Below are positions 15,892-24,994 of a DNA stretch of 64,000 bases, one piece after another. Position 1 is the stretch's first letter; each line of letters begins with the position of its first letter. The notes under the pieces are model-generated. The model did no database searches and was not told where the DNA came from. It saw only the letters and a program-made list of their open reading frames with translations. This DNA comes from Nocardia takedensis NBRC 100417 (GTDB lineage Bacteria > Actinomycetota > Actinomycetes > Mycobacteriales > Mycobacteriaceae): contig NZ_BAGG01000035.1 of assembly GCF_000308695.1 (NCBI RefSeq), forward strand, positions 1 to 64,000, given 5' to 3'. Both the position numbers and the translations under genes were made by a program.

Positions 15892-17859
15892 ATGCTCGAC
15901 GACAGCGACATCCAGCGCCGGGTCCGTGACCTGATCCGGACCCTGGCCCCCGTGCGCGGGGACGAGGAACTCGGCCCGCTGACCAACCTGGTCGGCGAAC
16001 TCGGCTACGACTCGCTGCGGCTCATGGAACTGACCGGTGTCCTGGAGTCGGAGTTCGACATGGCCTCGGCCTCGGAGGACGAACTGCTCGCGATCGAGAC
16101 GACCGCCGACGTGGAGGCGCTGGTGGCGCGGTTGGCGGCACGCCCGAGCACGCAGCCCGCGAATTTCGCCGAGGTCCTGGCGAACTGGGCGCGCACCGAA
16201 CCGGACACGCTCGCGCTGACCTTCCTCACCCACGACGAACGCCAGGACCAGCGACTGACCTACGGCGGATTGCACGCGCGCGCGGCGGGTCTGGCGAAAT
16301 CGCTGGCCGGACGGGTGCGCCCCGGCGAACGGGTGATGATCCTGTTGCCGCCCGGCCTGGATCTGGTGGTGGCGATGGTCGCCTGCTTCTACGCGGGCGC
16401 GGTGGCCATCGCGGCCCCGCCGCCCAACCCGCACAAATTGAACCGCAGTCTGCCCCGGTTGGCGGCCATCGCCGCCGACGCCGACGTGGTCGCGATCCTG
16501 GCCGAGGAGGGTCTGCGCGCGAAGGCGGCCGACACGGTGGGCGCGATGCTCGGTACGGCGGCTTGGCTGTCCCTCGACGCCGACCCCGCCCCGGACTGGC
16601 CGTTGCATCCAGCGGGCCTGGACGATCCGCTGTTCCTCCAGTACACCTCCGGTTCGACGGCCTCCCCGCGCGGCGTGGTGCTGACCTCGCGCAACCTGCT
16701 CGCCAATTCCACCGCCATCGCCGATTCCTTCGGCCACACCCGCGCGAGTCGGATGTTCAGTTGGCTGCCGCCCTATCACGACATGGGGCTGATCGGCGGA
16801 ATCTTCCAGCCGTTGTTCGTCGGCTTCCCGACCGTGCTGAGTTCGCCGTTCGCGATCCTCAAACGCCCGGAACGGTGGCTGCGCGGGATCTCCGAGCACC
16901 GGGCGACCACCAGCGGGGGGCCCAACTTCGCCTACGACCTGTGCAGCAACCGCGTTCCGGAGCAGGTGCGCGCCGAACTGGATCTGTCCAGCTGGTCGGT
17001 CGCCTTCAACGGCGCGGAACCCGTTGTCGCCGAGACGCTCTCGACGTTCACCGAGACGTTCGCGCCGAGCGGTTTCCGCCGCGAGGCGTTCCTGCCCTGC
17101 TACGGACTGGCCGAGGCGACGCTGATGGTGTCGGCCGCCGTCCCCACCGCCGTTCCGGTGACCTTCGACCTCGACATCGCGGCGCTGGGCGAGGGCGAGG
17201 TGTCCCGCGTCGACCCGGGCCCGACGGCGCGCACGGTCGTCTCCAGCGGTGTGCCCGCCCCCGAATTCGATGTGCGCGTGATCGATCCGGACACCCGCGT
17301 GCCCGTGCGGGACGGCCGGGTGGGCGAGATCTGGATCGCGGGTGACAGCGTCGCCTCCGGATATTGGCGGCGTCCGCAGGATTCGGCCGCCGTCTTCGGC
17401 GCGCGCGTCGCCGAGGACCCCGACCGGACGCCCTATCTGCGCTCGGGCGACCTCGGCGCGTTGATCGACGGCGAACTGGTGGTGCTCGGTCGCCTCAAGG
17501 ACGTCGTCATCGTGCGCGGCGTCAACTATCACGCCCACGACATCGAACTCGTCGCCGAGACGGCCCATCCCGCCGTGCGCAAGCACTGCGGCGCGGCCTT
17601 CGGGCTCGACGGCGACCGCGAAGGGCTCGGCCTCGTCTGCGAAGTCGATCCCCACGAGGACGATCTCGCCACGATCTGCGCGACGGTGCAGCGCGCCGTC
17701 GCGGAGGAGATCGGTGTCCGGCCGACTTTCGTCGGGCTGATCGAACCGGGCGCGATGCCCAAGACCACCAGCGGCAAGGTCCAGCGGCAGTTGTGCAAAC
17801 GCCTGCTGGGCGCGGACGAGCTGAAACTCGTCGCCGAAGTACGCGACGGGCGGGGATGA
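15892..17859 (+). CDS. ACP-fatty acyl-AMP ligase (FAAL) fusion
   Basis: A 655-residue fusion. An acyl carrier domain at the N-terminus carries the phosphopantetheine serine S41 in GYDSLRLMEL. It is followed by an adenylate-forming domain with QYTSGSTASPRGV (A3), PYHDMGLIGG (typical of FAALs), GLAEATL, and a C-terminal TTSGKVQR lysine loop. FAALs activate free fatty acids as acyl-AMP and load them onto an ACP instead of CoA. Here the ACP is in the same chain, in the order ACP-FAAL; a carrier C-terminal to the FAAL is more usual. This makes the protein the probable lipid-starter module. The following SDR gene overlaps by 4 bp, suggesting that the loaded acyl chain is handed to a reductase. Confidence 0.92.
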   Translation: MLDDSDIQRRVRDLIRTLAPVRGDEELGPLTNLVGELGYDSLRLMELTGVLESEFDMASASEDELLAIETTADVEALVARLAARPSTQPANFAEVLANWARTEPDTLALTFLTHDERQDQRLTYGGLHARAAGLAKSLAGRVRPGERVMILLPPGLDLVVAMVACFYAGAVAIAAPPPNPHKLNRSLPRLAAIAADADVVAILAEEGLRAKAADTVGAMLGTAAWLSLDADPAPDWPLHPAGLDDPLFLQYTSGSTASPRGVVLTSRNLLANSTAIADSFGHTRASRMFSWLPPYHDMGLIGGIFQPLFVGFPTVLSSPFAILKRPERWLRGISEHRATTSGGPNFAYDLCSNRVPEQVRAELDLSSWSVAFNGAEPVVAETLSTFTETFAPSGFRREAFLPCYGLAEATLMVSAAVPTAVPVTFDLDIAALGEGEVSRVDPGPTARTVVSSGVPAPEFDVRVIDPDTRVPVRDGRVGEIWIAGDSVASGYWRRPQDSAAVFGARVAEDPDRTPYLRSGDLGALIDGELVVLGRLKDVVIVRGVNYHAHDIELVAETAHPAVRKHCGAAFGLDGDREGLGLVCEVDPHEDDLATICATVQRAVAEEIGVRPTFVGLIEPGAMPKTTSGKVQRQLCKRLLGADELKLVAEVRDGRG

Positions 17860-18866
17860 GCATGCGAGTACTGGTGACCGGCGCGTCCGGCTTGGTCGGC
17901 CACGAGGTGGTGGACCTGCTGCGCGCGCGAGGGATGGACGTCGTCGGCGCGAGCCGGGGCCGCTCCGACGCCGCGGGCGCCACCGTGCGCTGGGATATGA
18001 GCCGCGATCGGGCGCCCGCCGACCTCGCGGGCCCGTGGGACGTCATCGTCAACTCCGCGGCCGACACCCGCTGGACGATGAGCGCCGCCGAGGCGGTGAC
18101 GGCCAATCTCGACTCGGTGACCGCGCTGCGCCCGCTGATCGGCCCCGACACCCACCTCATCCAGATCTCCACGGCCTACGCGACCGGGTTGCGCGGTGAC
18201 GTCGAATCCGACGATCCCGCCGACTACCGCAACACCTACGAGTGGTCCAAGGCCGCCGCCGAACGCGCGACCAGGGACCTGGCCGCGCGGGTCAGCGTGA
18301 TCCGGCCGCCGCTGATCATCGGACGCCGCGAAGACGGTCGCGCGCAACGCTTCTCGGGGATGTACACGATCCTGCGCGGCATGGCGAGCAGTGTCGTGCC
18401 CGCGGTGGTCGGTTTCCCGGACAGCTATTTCGACGTCATCCCCGTCGACGATCTCGCCGCGCTCACCGCGAAGGTCGCCGACTCGGGGCCCTCCGGCGTG
18501 CTCACCCTCGCGGGCGGCGCGAGCGCGATGACCTTCCCCGAAGCGCTGACCATCATGGTCGACTCGCTCAACCGTTGGCGCGCCGACCGCGACATCCCGG
18601 CCATCGAGCAGCCCAAGATCATCGACCCCGAGCGATGGGAGCGGTTCATGTGGCCTTTCGCCAAACAGCACATGAGCCCGCGGCAGGTGCGGGTCCTCGA
18701 ACTGCTCTCGCAGTTCCACCCCTACATGGTGATCAGGACACCGCTGGCCCCCGATCACGTCGTCCGGGACATGGGCGAACCGCTGAGCCGGTCGGTGTCC
18801 TACTGGGCCGATGCCAACACCCCCCTGGCGGAGCAGCGACCGAAACCCTGGAAGGCCATGGCATGA
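17856..18866 (+). CDS. Extended SDR, acyl-reductase/NAD_binding_4-like
   Basis: A 336-residue NAD(P)-dependent reductase of the extended SDR class. It has the Rossmann motif GASGLVG (9-15), a catalytic-type tyrosine and lysine in YEWSK, and RPPLIIG downstream. The ISTAYATG strand resembles the thioester-reductase/fatty acyl reductase branch (Male_sterility/NAD_binding_4), although an epimerase-like role is not excluded. The gene overlaps the ACP-FAAL gene by ATGA and the PEP mutase gene by ATGA, so all three are translationally coupled. The most economical reading is reductive release of an acyl-ACP to an aldehyde, which the aminotransferase or transketolase could then use. Confidence 0.78.
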   Translation: MSMRVLVTGASGLVGHEVVDLLRARGMDVVGASRGRSDAAGATVRWDMSRDRAPADLAGPWDVIVNSAADTRWTMSAAEAVTANLDSVTALRPLIGPDTHLIQISTAYATGLRGDVESDDPADYRNTYEWSKAAAERATRDLAARVSVIRPPLIIGRREDGRAQRFSGMYTILRGMASSVVPAVVGFPDSYFDVIPVDDLAALTAKVADSGPSGVLTLAGGASAMTFPEALTIMVDSLNRWRADRDIPAIEQPKIIDPERWERFMWPFAKQHMSPRQVRVLELLSQFHPYMVIRTPLAPDHVVRDMGEPLSRSVSYWADANTPLAEQRPKPWKAMA

Positions 18867-19750
18867 CACTCACCAACGGACAAGACTCCAAGTCCGCGCA
18901 ACTGCGGCGACTGCTGCACGGCGACCGACTCGCCCGCGTCGTCGGCGTCGGCGACGGCCTGTCGGCCCTGCTGGCCAGCAGACACGGCTTCGACGCCATC
19001 TGGGGCAGCGGCCTGTCCATCTCGGCCGCCCACGCCCTGCCCGACGCCAGCATCCTGACCATGACCGAATTCCTCCAGGCCACGGCGGTCATCGACGCGG
19101 CCACGCCGCTGCCGACCATCGCCGACTGCGACACCGGCTTCGGCGACGTCAACGTGGTCATGCGCGCGACCCGCGAATACGAACGCCGCGGCATCGCCGG
19201 GATCTGCATGGAGGACAAGCAGTTCCCCAAGCGCAACAGTTTCAGCGCCGGCCAGCAGTTGGCCTCGATCTCGGAGTTCGCGCAGAAGATCCGCGCGGCC
19301 AAGAGCACCCAGACCACCCCCGATTTCGTGGTCGTCGCCCGCATCGAATCGCTGATCGCGGGGACCGGGATGGCCGACGCCCTCGAACGCGGCGCGCGCT
19401 ACGCCGAGGCGGGCGCGGACGCGATCCTGATCCACTCCAAGTCGAAATCACCCGACGAGGTACTGGAATTCGCCGCCGAGTGGAACAAGCGCAGCGATCC
19501 GCTGCCGCTGGTGGCGGTGCCGACCACCTACTACTCCGCCAGCGTCGAGGAACTCGAGCGCGGCGGTTTCTCGATGGTCATCTACGCCAACCAGTCGCTG
19601 CGCGCGATGGTGCGGGTGGTCGACGACGTCTTCGCCCGGCTCAGCAGCGCGCCCAGCACGGCCGAGATGGAACAGCAACTCATCCCCGTCGGCGAGGTCC
19701 TGGACCTGATCGGCATGGACACCCTGCTGACCAGCGATATCGACGGCTGA
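18863..19750 (+). CDS. pepM: Phosphoenolpyruvate mutase (C-P bond formation)
   Basis: A 295-residue PEP phosphomutase that rearranges phosphoenolpyruvate to phosphonopyruvate, the entry step of almost all phosphonate biosynthesis. The diagnostic EDKX5NS motif is intact (EDK 117-119, NS 125-126 within EDKQFPKRNS). This separates it from isocitrate lyase/methylisocitrate lyase homologues, which have KKCGH at that place. W47 in IWGSGLS and the magnesium ligands D88 and D90 in ADCDTGFGD are also present. It overlaps the SDR gene by ATGA. The equilibrium lies far to PEP, so a pulling reaction is needed. No ThDP phosphonopyruvate decarboxylase follows; a split transketolase and a 2-hydroxyacid dehydrogenase are the candidates. 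Confidence 0.97.
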   Translation: MTLTNGQDSKSAQLRRLLHGDRLARVVGVGDGLSALLASRHGFDAIWGSGLSISAAHALPDASILTMTEFLQATAVIDAATPLPTIADCDTGFGDVNVVMRATREYERRGIAGICMEDKQFPKRNSFSAGQQLASISEFAQKIRAAKSTQTTPDFVVVARIESLIAGTGMADALERGARYAEAGADAILIHSKSKSPDEVLEFAAEWNKRSDPLPLVAVPTTYYSASVEELERGGFSMVIYANQSLRAMVRVVDDVFARLSSAPSTAEMEQQLIPVGEVLDLIGMDTLLTSDIDG

Positions 19751-19756
19751 GCCGAG

Positions 19757-20629
19757 ATGTCGAACGACACCGCCCGCGCCGCCCCGCCCGTCGCTCGCTA
19801 TCTGGCCGAGCGTTTCCCCCCGACCCAGGCCGCGGCGGCCCTGTCGATCCTGGTGTGCTCGTTCCTGCTCTACGGCGCGGTCGCCGACGACCACGCCCCG
19901 GCCGCGGCCTGGGTGGGCGGTGCGGTGACGGTGGCGGCGCTGCTGCTGGTACACCGGTTGGCCGACGACATCACCGACGCCGCCGACGACCCGACCCCCG
20001 CCTTCACCGCGCGCGGGATGCTGATCGGCGCGCTCGCCCTGGTCGCGGTGACCGCCCTCGCGAACGCGCTGGTCCACTGGACGCTCGGGGTCTTCGTCCT
20101 CGCGGTCGCCGGGTGGAGCGCGGCGGGCAACCTCGCGGACCGACGATTCGGCGGCGCGCTCGGCGTCTGGCTGCTCTGCGACATCGCCGTCGCGTTGATC
20201 CTGCTCTACCCGTACCTGCTGTGGCGGCAGGCCACCGACGCCTCGGTGGACGGCGTCGTGGTGGCCGGTCTGGTCGCAGGCCTGTGGACCGGCTACCTGT
20301 TCTGGGTGCTCAGCCGCAAGGCGGGCAAACCGGAATGGCTCGCCCCCGGCGTGCGCGCCGCGACGCTGCGGGTGTGGCTGTCGGCCATGCTGGTCTGCTC
20401 CGCCGTCGCGGCGGTCCTGGCGGGCGCGTCCCGCGCGCTGCCCCTGAGCTATCCGACCCTCGGCGTGGTCGTCGCGCTGGTGCTCGCGGTCCTGATGCTG
20501 CGCTGGTGGCCGGACGAGTCCGGTACGCCGCGCGCGGGCCGCAGCCGCGCCTGGGCCGGGCTGACCCTGCTTCTGACCACCCAACTGAACGCGATCGTCG
20601 CCGCGATCGTCCTGCACACAGGGAGTTGA
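19757..20629 (+). CDS. UbiA-like polytopic membrane protein
   Basis: A 290-residue protein with about eight hydrophobic segments. The first cytoplasmic loop has an acidic motif LADDITDAADD (68-78) that fits the (N/D)DxxDxxxD signature of UbiA-superfamily prenyltransferases, which bind polyprenyl or other lipid diphosphates through magnesium. The second DxxxD motif of the family is not obvious, so the assignment is tentative. A CDP-alcohol phosphatidyltransferase is ruled out because the DGx2ARx8Gx3Dx3D signature is absent. Its position six bases after pepM suggests a role at the membrane step: attaching or transferring a lipid or prenyl chain to the phosphonate, or transport. Confidence 0.6.
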   Translation: MSNDTARAAPPVARYLAERFPPTQAAAALSILVCSFLLYGAVADDHAPAAAWVGGAVTVAALLLVHRLADDITDAADDPTPAFTARGMLIGALALVAVTALANALVHWTLGVFVLAVAGWSAAGNLADRRFGGALGVWLLCDIAVALILLYPYLLWRQATDASVDGVVVAGLVAGLWTGYLFWVLSRKAGKPEWLAPGVRAATLRVWLSAMLVCSAVAAVLAGASRALPLSYPTLGVVVALVLAVLMLRWWPDESGTPRAGRSRAWAGLTLLLTTQLNAIVAAIVLHTGS

Positions 20630-20631
20630 CG

Positions 20632-23361
20632 ATGACGTCGACGGATGTCGAATTCGTGTGGTCCGGCCACGCCGCGGCACACGCGGAGGTCGGCGGCAAA
20701 GCGGCCGGACTGCTGTCGCTGGTCGCGGCGGGCGTCGAGGTGCCGGAGTTCTTGGTGATCGATGCGCGCGCCTTCGACCGGCACGTGCGCGCCCCCGAGA
20801 TCCGCGCCGCGCTGGGCGAACTCGTGCTGGATCTGGAATCCGGTGCCGCCGAAGCCGTTCCGGCGGCGGCGGCGCGACTGCGCGCCGCCGTGGTGGACGC
20901 GCCGATCGACGCCGACCTGGCCGGGGCGATCCTCGCCCGGATCGGCACGGGGCCCTTCGCGGTGCGCAGTTCCATGCTCGACGAGGACTCCGCCGCGCAC
21001 TCGTTCGCCGGTCAGCTCGACAGCTACCTGTACCAGGACGGCGCGGACGCGGTCCTGGAGAGTGTGAAACGCGTGTGGGCCTCCGCTTTCGGCGACCGCG
21101 TGCTGAGTTATTCGGCGCGCATCGGCCGTTCGGTGGCGGGCGGGCGGGTCGCCGTGGTCGTACAGCGGATGGTCGACGCCGAGGTCTCGGGGGTGCTGTT
21201 CACCGCGAACCCGCGCACCGGGGATCGCGCCGAATCCCTGGTCACCGCCGCCTACGGCCTCGGCGAAGGGATCGTGTCCGGGTTGTGCGACACCGACGAG
21301 TACGTGTGGTCGCGCGGCGCGGAACGCTCGGTCACCACGGCCGTCAAGGATGTGCGGGTGGTGCGCGCCGCGGCCGGGGGAGTCACCGCGGTCGACGTGC
21401 CCGCCGACCTGCGCGAGGCCCGCGCGCTGACCCCCGAGCAGGTCGCCGAGATCTGCGCCGCGGGTGCGCGGATCGTCGCTCTGCACGGTCGGCCGATGGA
21501 CATCGAGTGGAGCTACGCGGGGGGCGCGCTGCACATCCTGCAAGCCCGGCCCATCACCACGACCTCCTACGACGACCCGGCCGCGCCGCTGCTGGTCTTC
21601 GACAACTCCAACATCCAGGAGAGCTACAACGGCGTCACCACCCCGCTGACGTTCTCCTTCTCCTCGCGGGTCTACGCGGGCGTCTACAAACAACTCGCCG
21701 CCTTCCTCGGCGTCTCCGACCGCACCAGGGGCGATTTCGCGCCCGCGGCGGACAATCTGCTCGCCTACGTCCAGGGGCGGATCTTCTACCAGATGGACAA
21801 CTGGCTGAGCCTGTTCGCGCTACTGCCCGGCTACGAACGCAGCACCGAGAACTACGCGAAAGTCATGTGGCACACCGAGATCGACGGCTCGCGGCTGGCC
21901 CGACGCCGCCGCGACGCCAAGGAGTCCGCCGAGAAGGTGCGCGTCGGCGCCCGCATCGCCCGCTACTACCTGACCCTGGACGCGCGCATCGAGGAATTCC
22001 TCGACTACTTCCAGCGGATCTACGACAGCGTCGACCGCGACGCGGTGGCATCGATGTCGATCGCCGAGGCCCACGACACCCTCCAGTACCTGTACGCGGA
22101 GTTGATGAACCACTGGGACATCCCGAACATCAACGACTTCCGCGTGATGATGTACTCCGGGCACCTGCGCCGGGTGCTGGTCGCGCACTATCCGGAGGAT
22201 CGGGTGGACCGGCAACTCGCCGATCTGCTGTGCGCCATCGAGGGCGTGGAGTCCATGGAGCCCACCCGCCTGCTGCTCGACCTCACCGACCGCGTGCGCG
22301 CCGACGCCGACCTGCGCGTCGCGCTCACCACCGGCGACCCGGCCGCCGCGCTGGCCGACATCGACGCGCGTTTCCCCGAATTCGCCTCCGCCGTCGCCGA
22401 TTACGTGCGCCGCTACGGTGATCGCTGCGTCGGTGAACTCAAACTCGAGGCCGTGCCGGTGCGCCACCGCCCGTGGTTCGTGGTCGAGATGATCCGCAAC
22501 TACCTCGACCGCCCGGGGCCGGACCGCGCCGCCCAGGCCGCCCGCGAGCGCGAACGCCACGCCGCCGCGCTGGCCGACCTGACCCGGCGGGCGCCGCGCG
22601 CCCGGCGCAAGCTCATCGCCGTCGAGGTCCGCGCGACGCGCACCGCGATCAAGGCCCGCGAAGCGCTGCGCTTCCGCCGCACCCTGGCCTTCGCCCTGGT
22701 CCGCGACCTCTACGCGGCGATCGGGGCGCGCCTGGCCGAACTCGGCGTACTCGCCGAGCCCCGCGACATCCTGTTCCTGACCGTGGACGAGATCGAGCAG
22801 TACATCCAGGCCCGGCCCGCCTCGACCGACCTGGCGGGCACGGTGCGGGTGCGCAAGGCCGAATTCGCGCGCAACGAGTCCGCGAGCGTGCCCAACCGCT
22901 TCCAGACCAGGGGCACCCCGTATCTGCAACAGTTGATCGAATCCGGCGCGGTCGACGCGGGCGCGCCCACCGACCCCGACGCCGCGGTCCTGCACGGCCT
23001 CGGCTGCTGCGCGGGCGTGGTGGACGCGCCGGTCCGACTGGTCGCGGCCTCCGACGAGGTGTCCACCGTCGACGGCGACATCCTGTGCACCGTCCGCACC
23101 GACCCGGGTTGGACCCCGCTGCTGACCACCGCGCGTGGGATGATCATCGAACGCGGATCGGTGCTGTCCCATTCGGCGATCGTCGCCCGTGAGCTGGGAA
23201 TTCCCACGGTGGTCGGCATCAAGGACGTCACCACGGTCCTGCGTGATCGCGAGCTCGTCCAGGTCGACGGCACCCGCGGCACGGTCACCCGACGCACGCC
23301 GCCGTCCTCGCCCGACCCCACAACCGAGAGCGCGCCCGTCTCCGGGTCGCGCTCGGCGTAG
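20632..23361 (+). CDS. PEP synthase/PPDK-like phosphotransferase (909 aa)
   Basis: A 909-residue protein with an N-terminal ATP-grasp PEP/pyruvate-binding domain (VRSSMLDEDSAAHSFAGQ, DIEWSYAGG, LQARPI) and a C-terminal swivelling phosphohistidine domain whose catalytic H847 lies in GSVLSHSAIVA. Between them is a long helical linker. This ATP-linker-His order is shared by PEP synthase-like proteins and by antibiotic phosphotransferases of the rifampin type. The classical C-terminal TIM-barrel PEP-binding domain of PpsA is absent. GGGAG precedes the ATG. In this operon it may make or consume PEP next to PEP mutase, or it may phosphorylate a cluster intermediate with ATP. The domain layout favours small-molecule phosphorylation, but this is open. 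Confidence 0.85.
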   Translation: MTSTDVEFVWSGHAAAHAEVGGKAAGLLSLVAAGVEVPEFLVIDARAFDRHVRAPEIRAALGELVLDLESGAAEAVPAAAARLRAAVVDAPIDADLAGAILARIGTGPFAVRSSMLDEDSAAHSFAGQLDSYLYQDGADAVLESVKRVWASAFGDRVLSYSARIGRSVAGGRVAVVVQRMVDAEVSGVLFTANPRTGDRAESLVTAAYGLGEGIVSGLCDTDEYVWSRGAERSVTTAVKDVRVVRAAAGGVTAVDVPADLREARALTPEQVAEICAAGARIVALHGRPMDIEWSYAGGALHILQARPITTTSYDDPAAPLLVFDNSNIQESYNGVTTPLTFSFSSRVYAGVYKQLAAFLGVSDRTRGDFAPAADNLLAYVQGRIFYQMDNWLSLFALLPGYERSTENYAKVMWHTEIDGSRLARRRRDAKESAEKVRVGARIARYYLTLDARIEEFLDYFQRIYDSVDRDAVASMSIAEAHDTLQYLYAELMNHWDIPNINDFRVMMYSGHLRRVLVAHYPEDRVDRQLADLLCAIEGVESMEPTRLLLDLTDRVRADADLRVALTTGDPAAALADIDARFPEFASAVADYVRRYGDRCVGELKLEAVPVRHRPWFVVEMIRNYLDRPGPDRAAQAARERERHAAALADLTRRAPRARRKLIAVEVRATRTAIKAREALRFRRTLAFALVRDLYAAIGARLAELGVLAEPRDILFLTVDEIEQYIQARPASTDLAGTVRVRKAEFARNESASVPNRFQTRGTPYLQQLIESGAVDAGAPTDPDAAVLHGLGCCAGVVDAPVRLVAASDEVSTVDGDILCTVRTDPGWTPLLTTARGMIIERGSVLSHSAIVARELGIPTVVGIKDVTTVLRDRELVQVDGTRGTVTRRTPPSSPDPTTESAPVSGSRSA

Positions 23362-23378
23362 ACGAGAAAGAGAGAGCG

Positions 23379-24137
23379 ATGACGATCATCCCGCCCGCGG
23401 CCGTCGCGGCGAATATGGAGACCGAACTCGACGGACGTTCGTCGAGTGTGTTCTTCGTGTTGTCCGGCCCCGGCGGCACGGGCAAGAGCACGCTGATCCG
23501 GATGTGGCGCAAGGCCGACCCCGACATCGGCTACATCAAGAACGTCACCACCCGCGGCAGGCGCGCCCCCGACCCGGCCTCCGGCGTGGACGACGAGGAC
23601 TTCTTCGAGTTCGTCACCCGCAAGCGCTTCCGGGAGATGGTCGAGAACGACGAACTCGCGCAGTGGGTCAACCCGCAGCCCGGCTACTACAGCGGCACCC
23701 CGCGTCAGCCGCTGCTCGACGCCATCGCGCACGGCCGCGACCTGCTCTTCGACTACACCCCGCAGCTGTACCTGAATCTCCAGCGGGCCTTTCCCGAGCA
23801 GGTCGTCGGCGTCTTCGTGGCCCCGCCCTCGCTGGCCGTGCTGCGCGATCGGCTCACCGGCAGGCCCGGCGACCAGGGCGCGAAATTGCAGTTGAAATTC
23901 AACATGGGCGTGCAGGACCTGTCGTATGTGGACATGCACGACTACCACGTCACCAATCACGATCTCGACGAAACCCTGGAGACGCTGCGCGGAATCCTCA
24001 AATCGGAGAAGCACAAACTCGCGCGCAATCCCGACCTGCGCGCGCTCTACGAAACGATGAAGGACCGGCGGCAGATGCTGTTCTACTACGATCCGGCGGG
24101 CAGGCGCCTCACCGACATCGACGAAACCGACAGCTGA
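23379..24137 (+). CDS. Guanylate-kinase-like P-loop kinase
   Basis: A 252-residue P-loop protein with the GMP-kinase layout: Walker A GPGGTGKST (30-38), the NVTTRGRR segment that matches the TTR of Gmk, GVDDEDFFEF and the nucleotide-base segment around YYSGTP. About 50 residues longer than housekeeping Gmk, with a charged C-terminal tail. It probably phosphorylates a nucleoside monophosphate or a structurally similar phosphonate. Together with the NDK-like gene at 26810 it could convert a nucleoside monophosphate released from an activated intermediate back to a triphosphate. It lies 17 bp after the PPDK-like gene and touches the Nudix gene (one shared base). Confidence 0.8.
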   Translation: MTIIPPAAVAANMETELDGRSSSVFFVLSGPGGTGKSTLIRMWRKADPDIGYIKNVTTRGRRAPDPASGVDDEDFFEFVTRKRFREMVENDELAQWVNPQPGYYSGTPRQPLLDAIAHGRDLLFDYTPQLYLNLQRAFPEQVVGVFVAPPSLAVLRDRLTGRPGDQGAKLQLKFNMGVQDLSYVDMHDYHVTNHDLDETLETLRGILKSEKHKLARNPDLRALYETMKDRRQMLFYYDPAGRRLTDIDETDS

Positions 24138-24994
24138 TGGGATGTCGCGAGGTGTACGACTGGGGCGCGCTGTGCAACACCCGCGACCTGCGGCGCTACC
24201 TGCCCTTCGTCGCGGGCGGCTTCCACCTCGGCTGGATCAACCGGGATCTGCTCGACCTGCTGCGCGGCGAGCGCGGATTCGTGCTCAACGCCGAGTACGT
24301 CGAACTCGACCCCGACTTGCGCACTCCGCTGGAACGGACGGTCGCGCTCGCCGAACTCGGGGGGCGCTGGCGTGACAGCGGCGTGGTCACGGGGTGGCGC
24401 GGTGAGCTCTACGACATCGTCCCCTACCCCAACGGGCCTGTCGTCATGCAGATGGAACGGGCCGTCACCAGGCTTTTCGGCCTGATCAACACCGGCGCGC
24501 ACGTCAACGGCTACGTGCGCGACGGCGCGGAGATCCTGATGTGGGTCGGCCGCCGCGCCGCCGACAAACCCACCTTCCCCGGCAAACTCGACCAGATGGC
24601 CGCGGGCGGCATCGCCACCTCGATGGCACCGGAGACGGTGGCCCGCAAGGAGGCCTGGGAAGAGGCCGGGGTGAAACCCGAACTGGCGAACGCGATGTGC
24701 GAAGCCAGCGCGGTGACGATGTTCATGGAACACGAGCAGGTCATCTTCCGTGACGTCGACCACGTCTTCGACCTGGAACTGCCGGTCGATTTCGTGCCTT
24801 ATCCGATGGATTCGGAGGTCTCCGAATTCGAGCTGTATTCCACCGACGATCTGTTCGACATCGTCACCACCACGGACCGGTTCAAGCCGGACTGCAATCT
24901 CGTCGTCCTGGATTTCCTGATCCGGCACCGCCGGATCACCAAGGACGACCGTCTCGTTCACGATGTTCTCCTTGGTCTCAGAAAGGGAGTCTGA
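24137..24994 (+). CDS. Tnr3/DUF4743-type Nudix hydrolase
   Basis: A 285-residue protein with an N-terminal DUF4743-like domain and a C-terminal Nudix domain. Tnr3-like features are LMWVGRRAADKPTFPGKLD followed by AAGGI, and the diverged Nudix box ending VARKEAWEEAGV, then FDLELPVDFVPYP. Characterised relatives hydrolyse oxo- and oxy-thiamine diphosphate, removing damaged thiamine cofactor. The Nudix box has Met in place of the first conserved Glu and Lys in place of Arg, also as in divergent members. It ends one base into the split transketolase, a ThDP enzyme, so cofactor maintenance is an attractive role. Hydrolysis of a nucleotide-linked intermediate is the alternative. Confidence 0.82.
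   Translation: MGCREVYDWGALCNTRDLRRYLPFVAGGFHLGWINRDLLDLLRGERGFVLNAEYVELDPDLRTPLERTVALAELGGRWRDSGVVTGWRGELYDIVPYPNGPVVMQMERAVTRLFGLINTGAHVNGYVRDGAEILMWVGRRAADKPTFPGKLDQMAAGGIATSMAPETVARKEAWEEAGVKPELANAMCEASAVTMFMEHEQVIFRDVDHVFDLELPVDFVPYPMDSEVSEFELYSTDDLFDIVTTTDRFKPDCNLVVLDFLIRHRRITKDDRLVHDVLLGLRKGV

Noticed and set aside
18863-19750. Isocitrate lyase or methylisocitrate lyase
   Set aside because: The active-site loop is EDKQFPKRNS, the PEP mutase signature, not the KKCGH loop of lyases.
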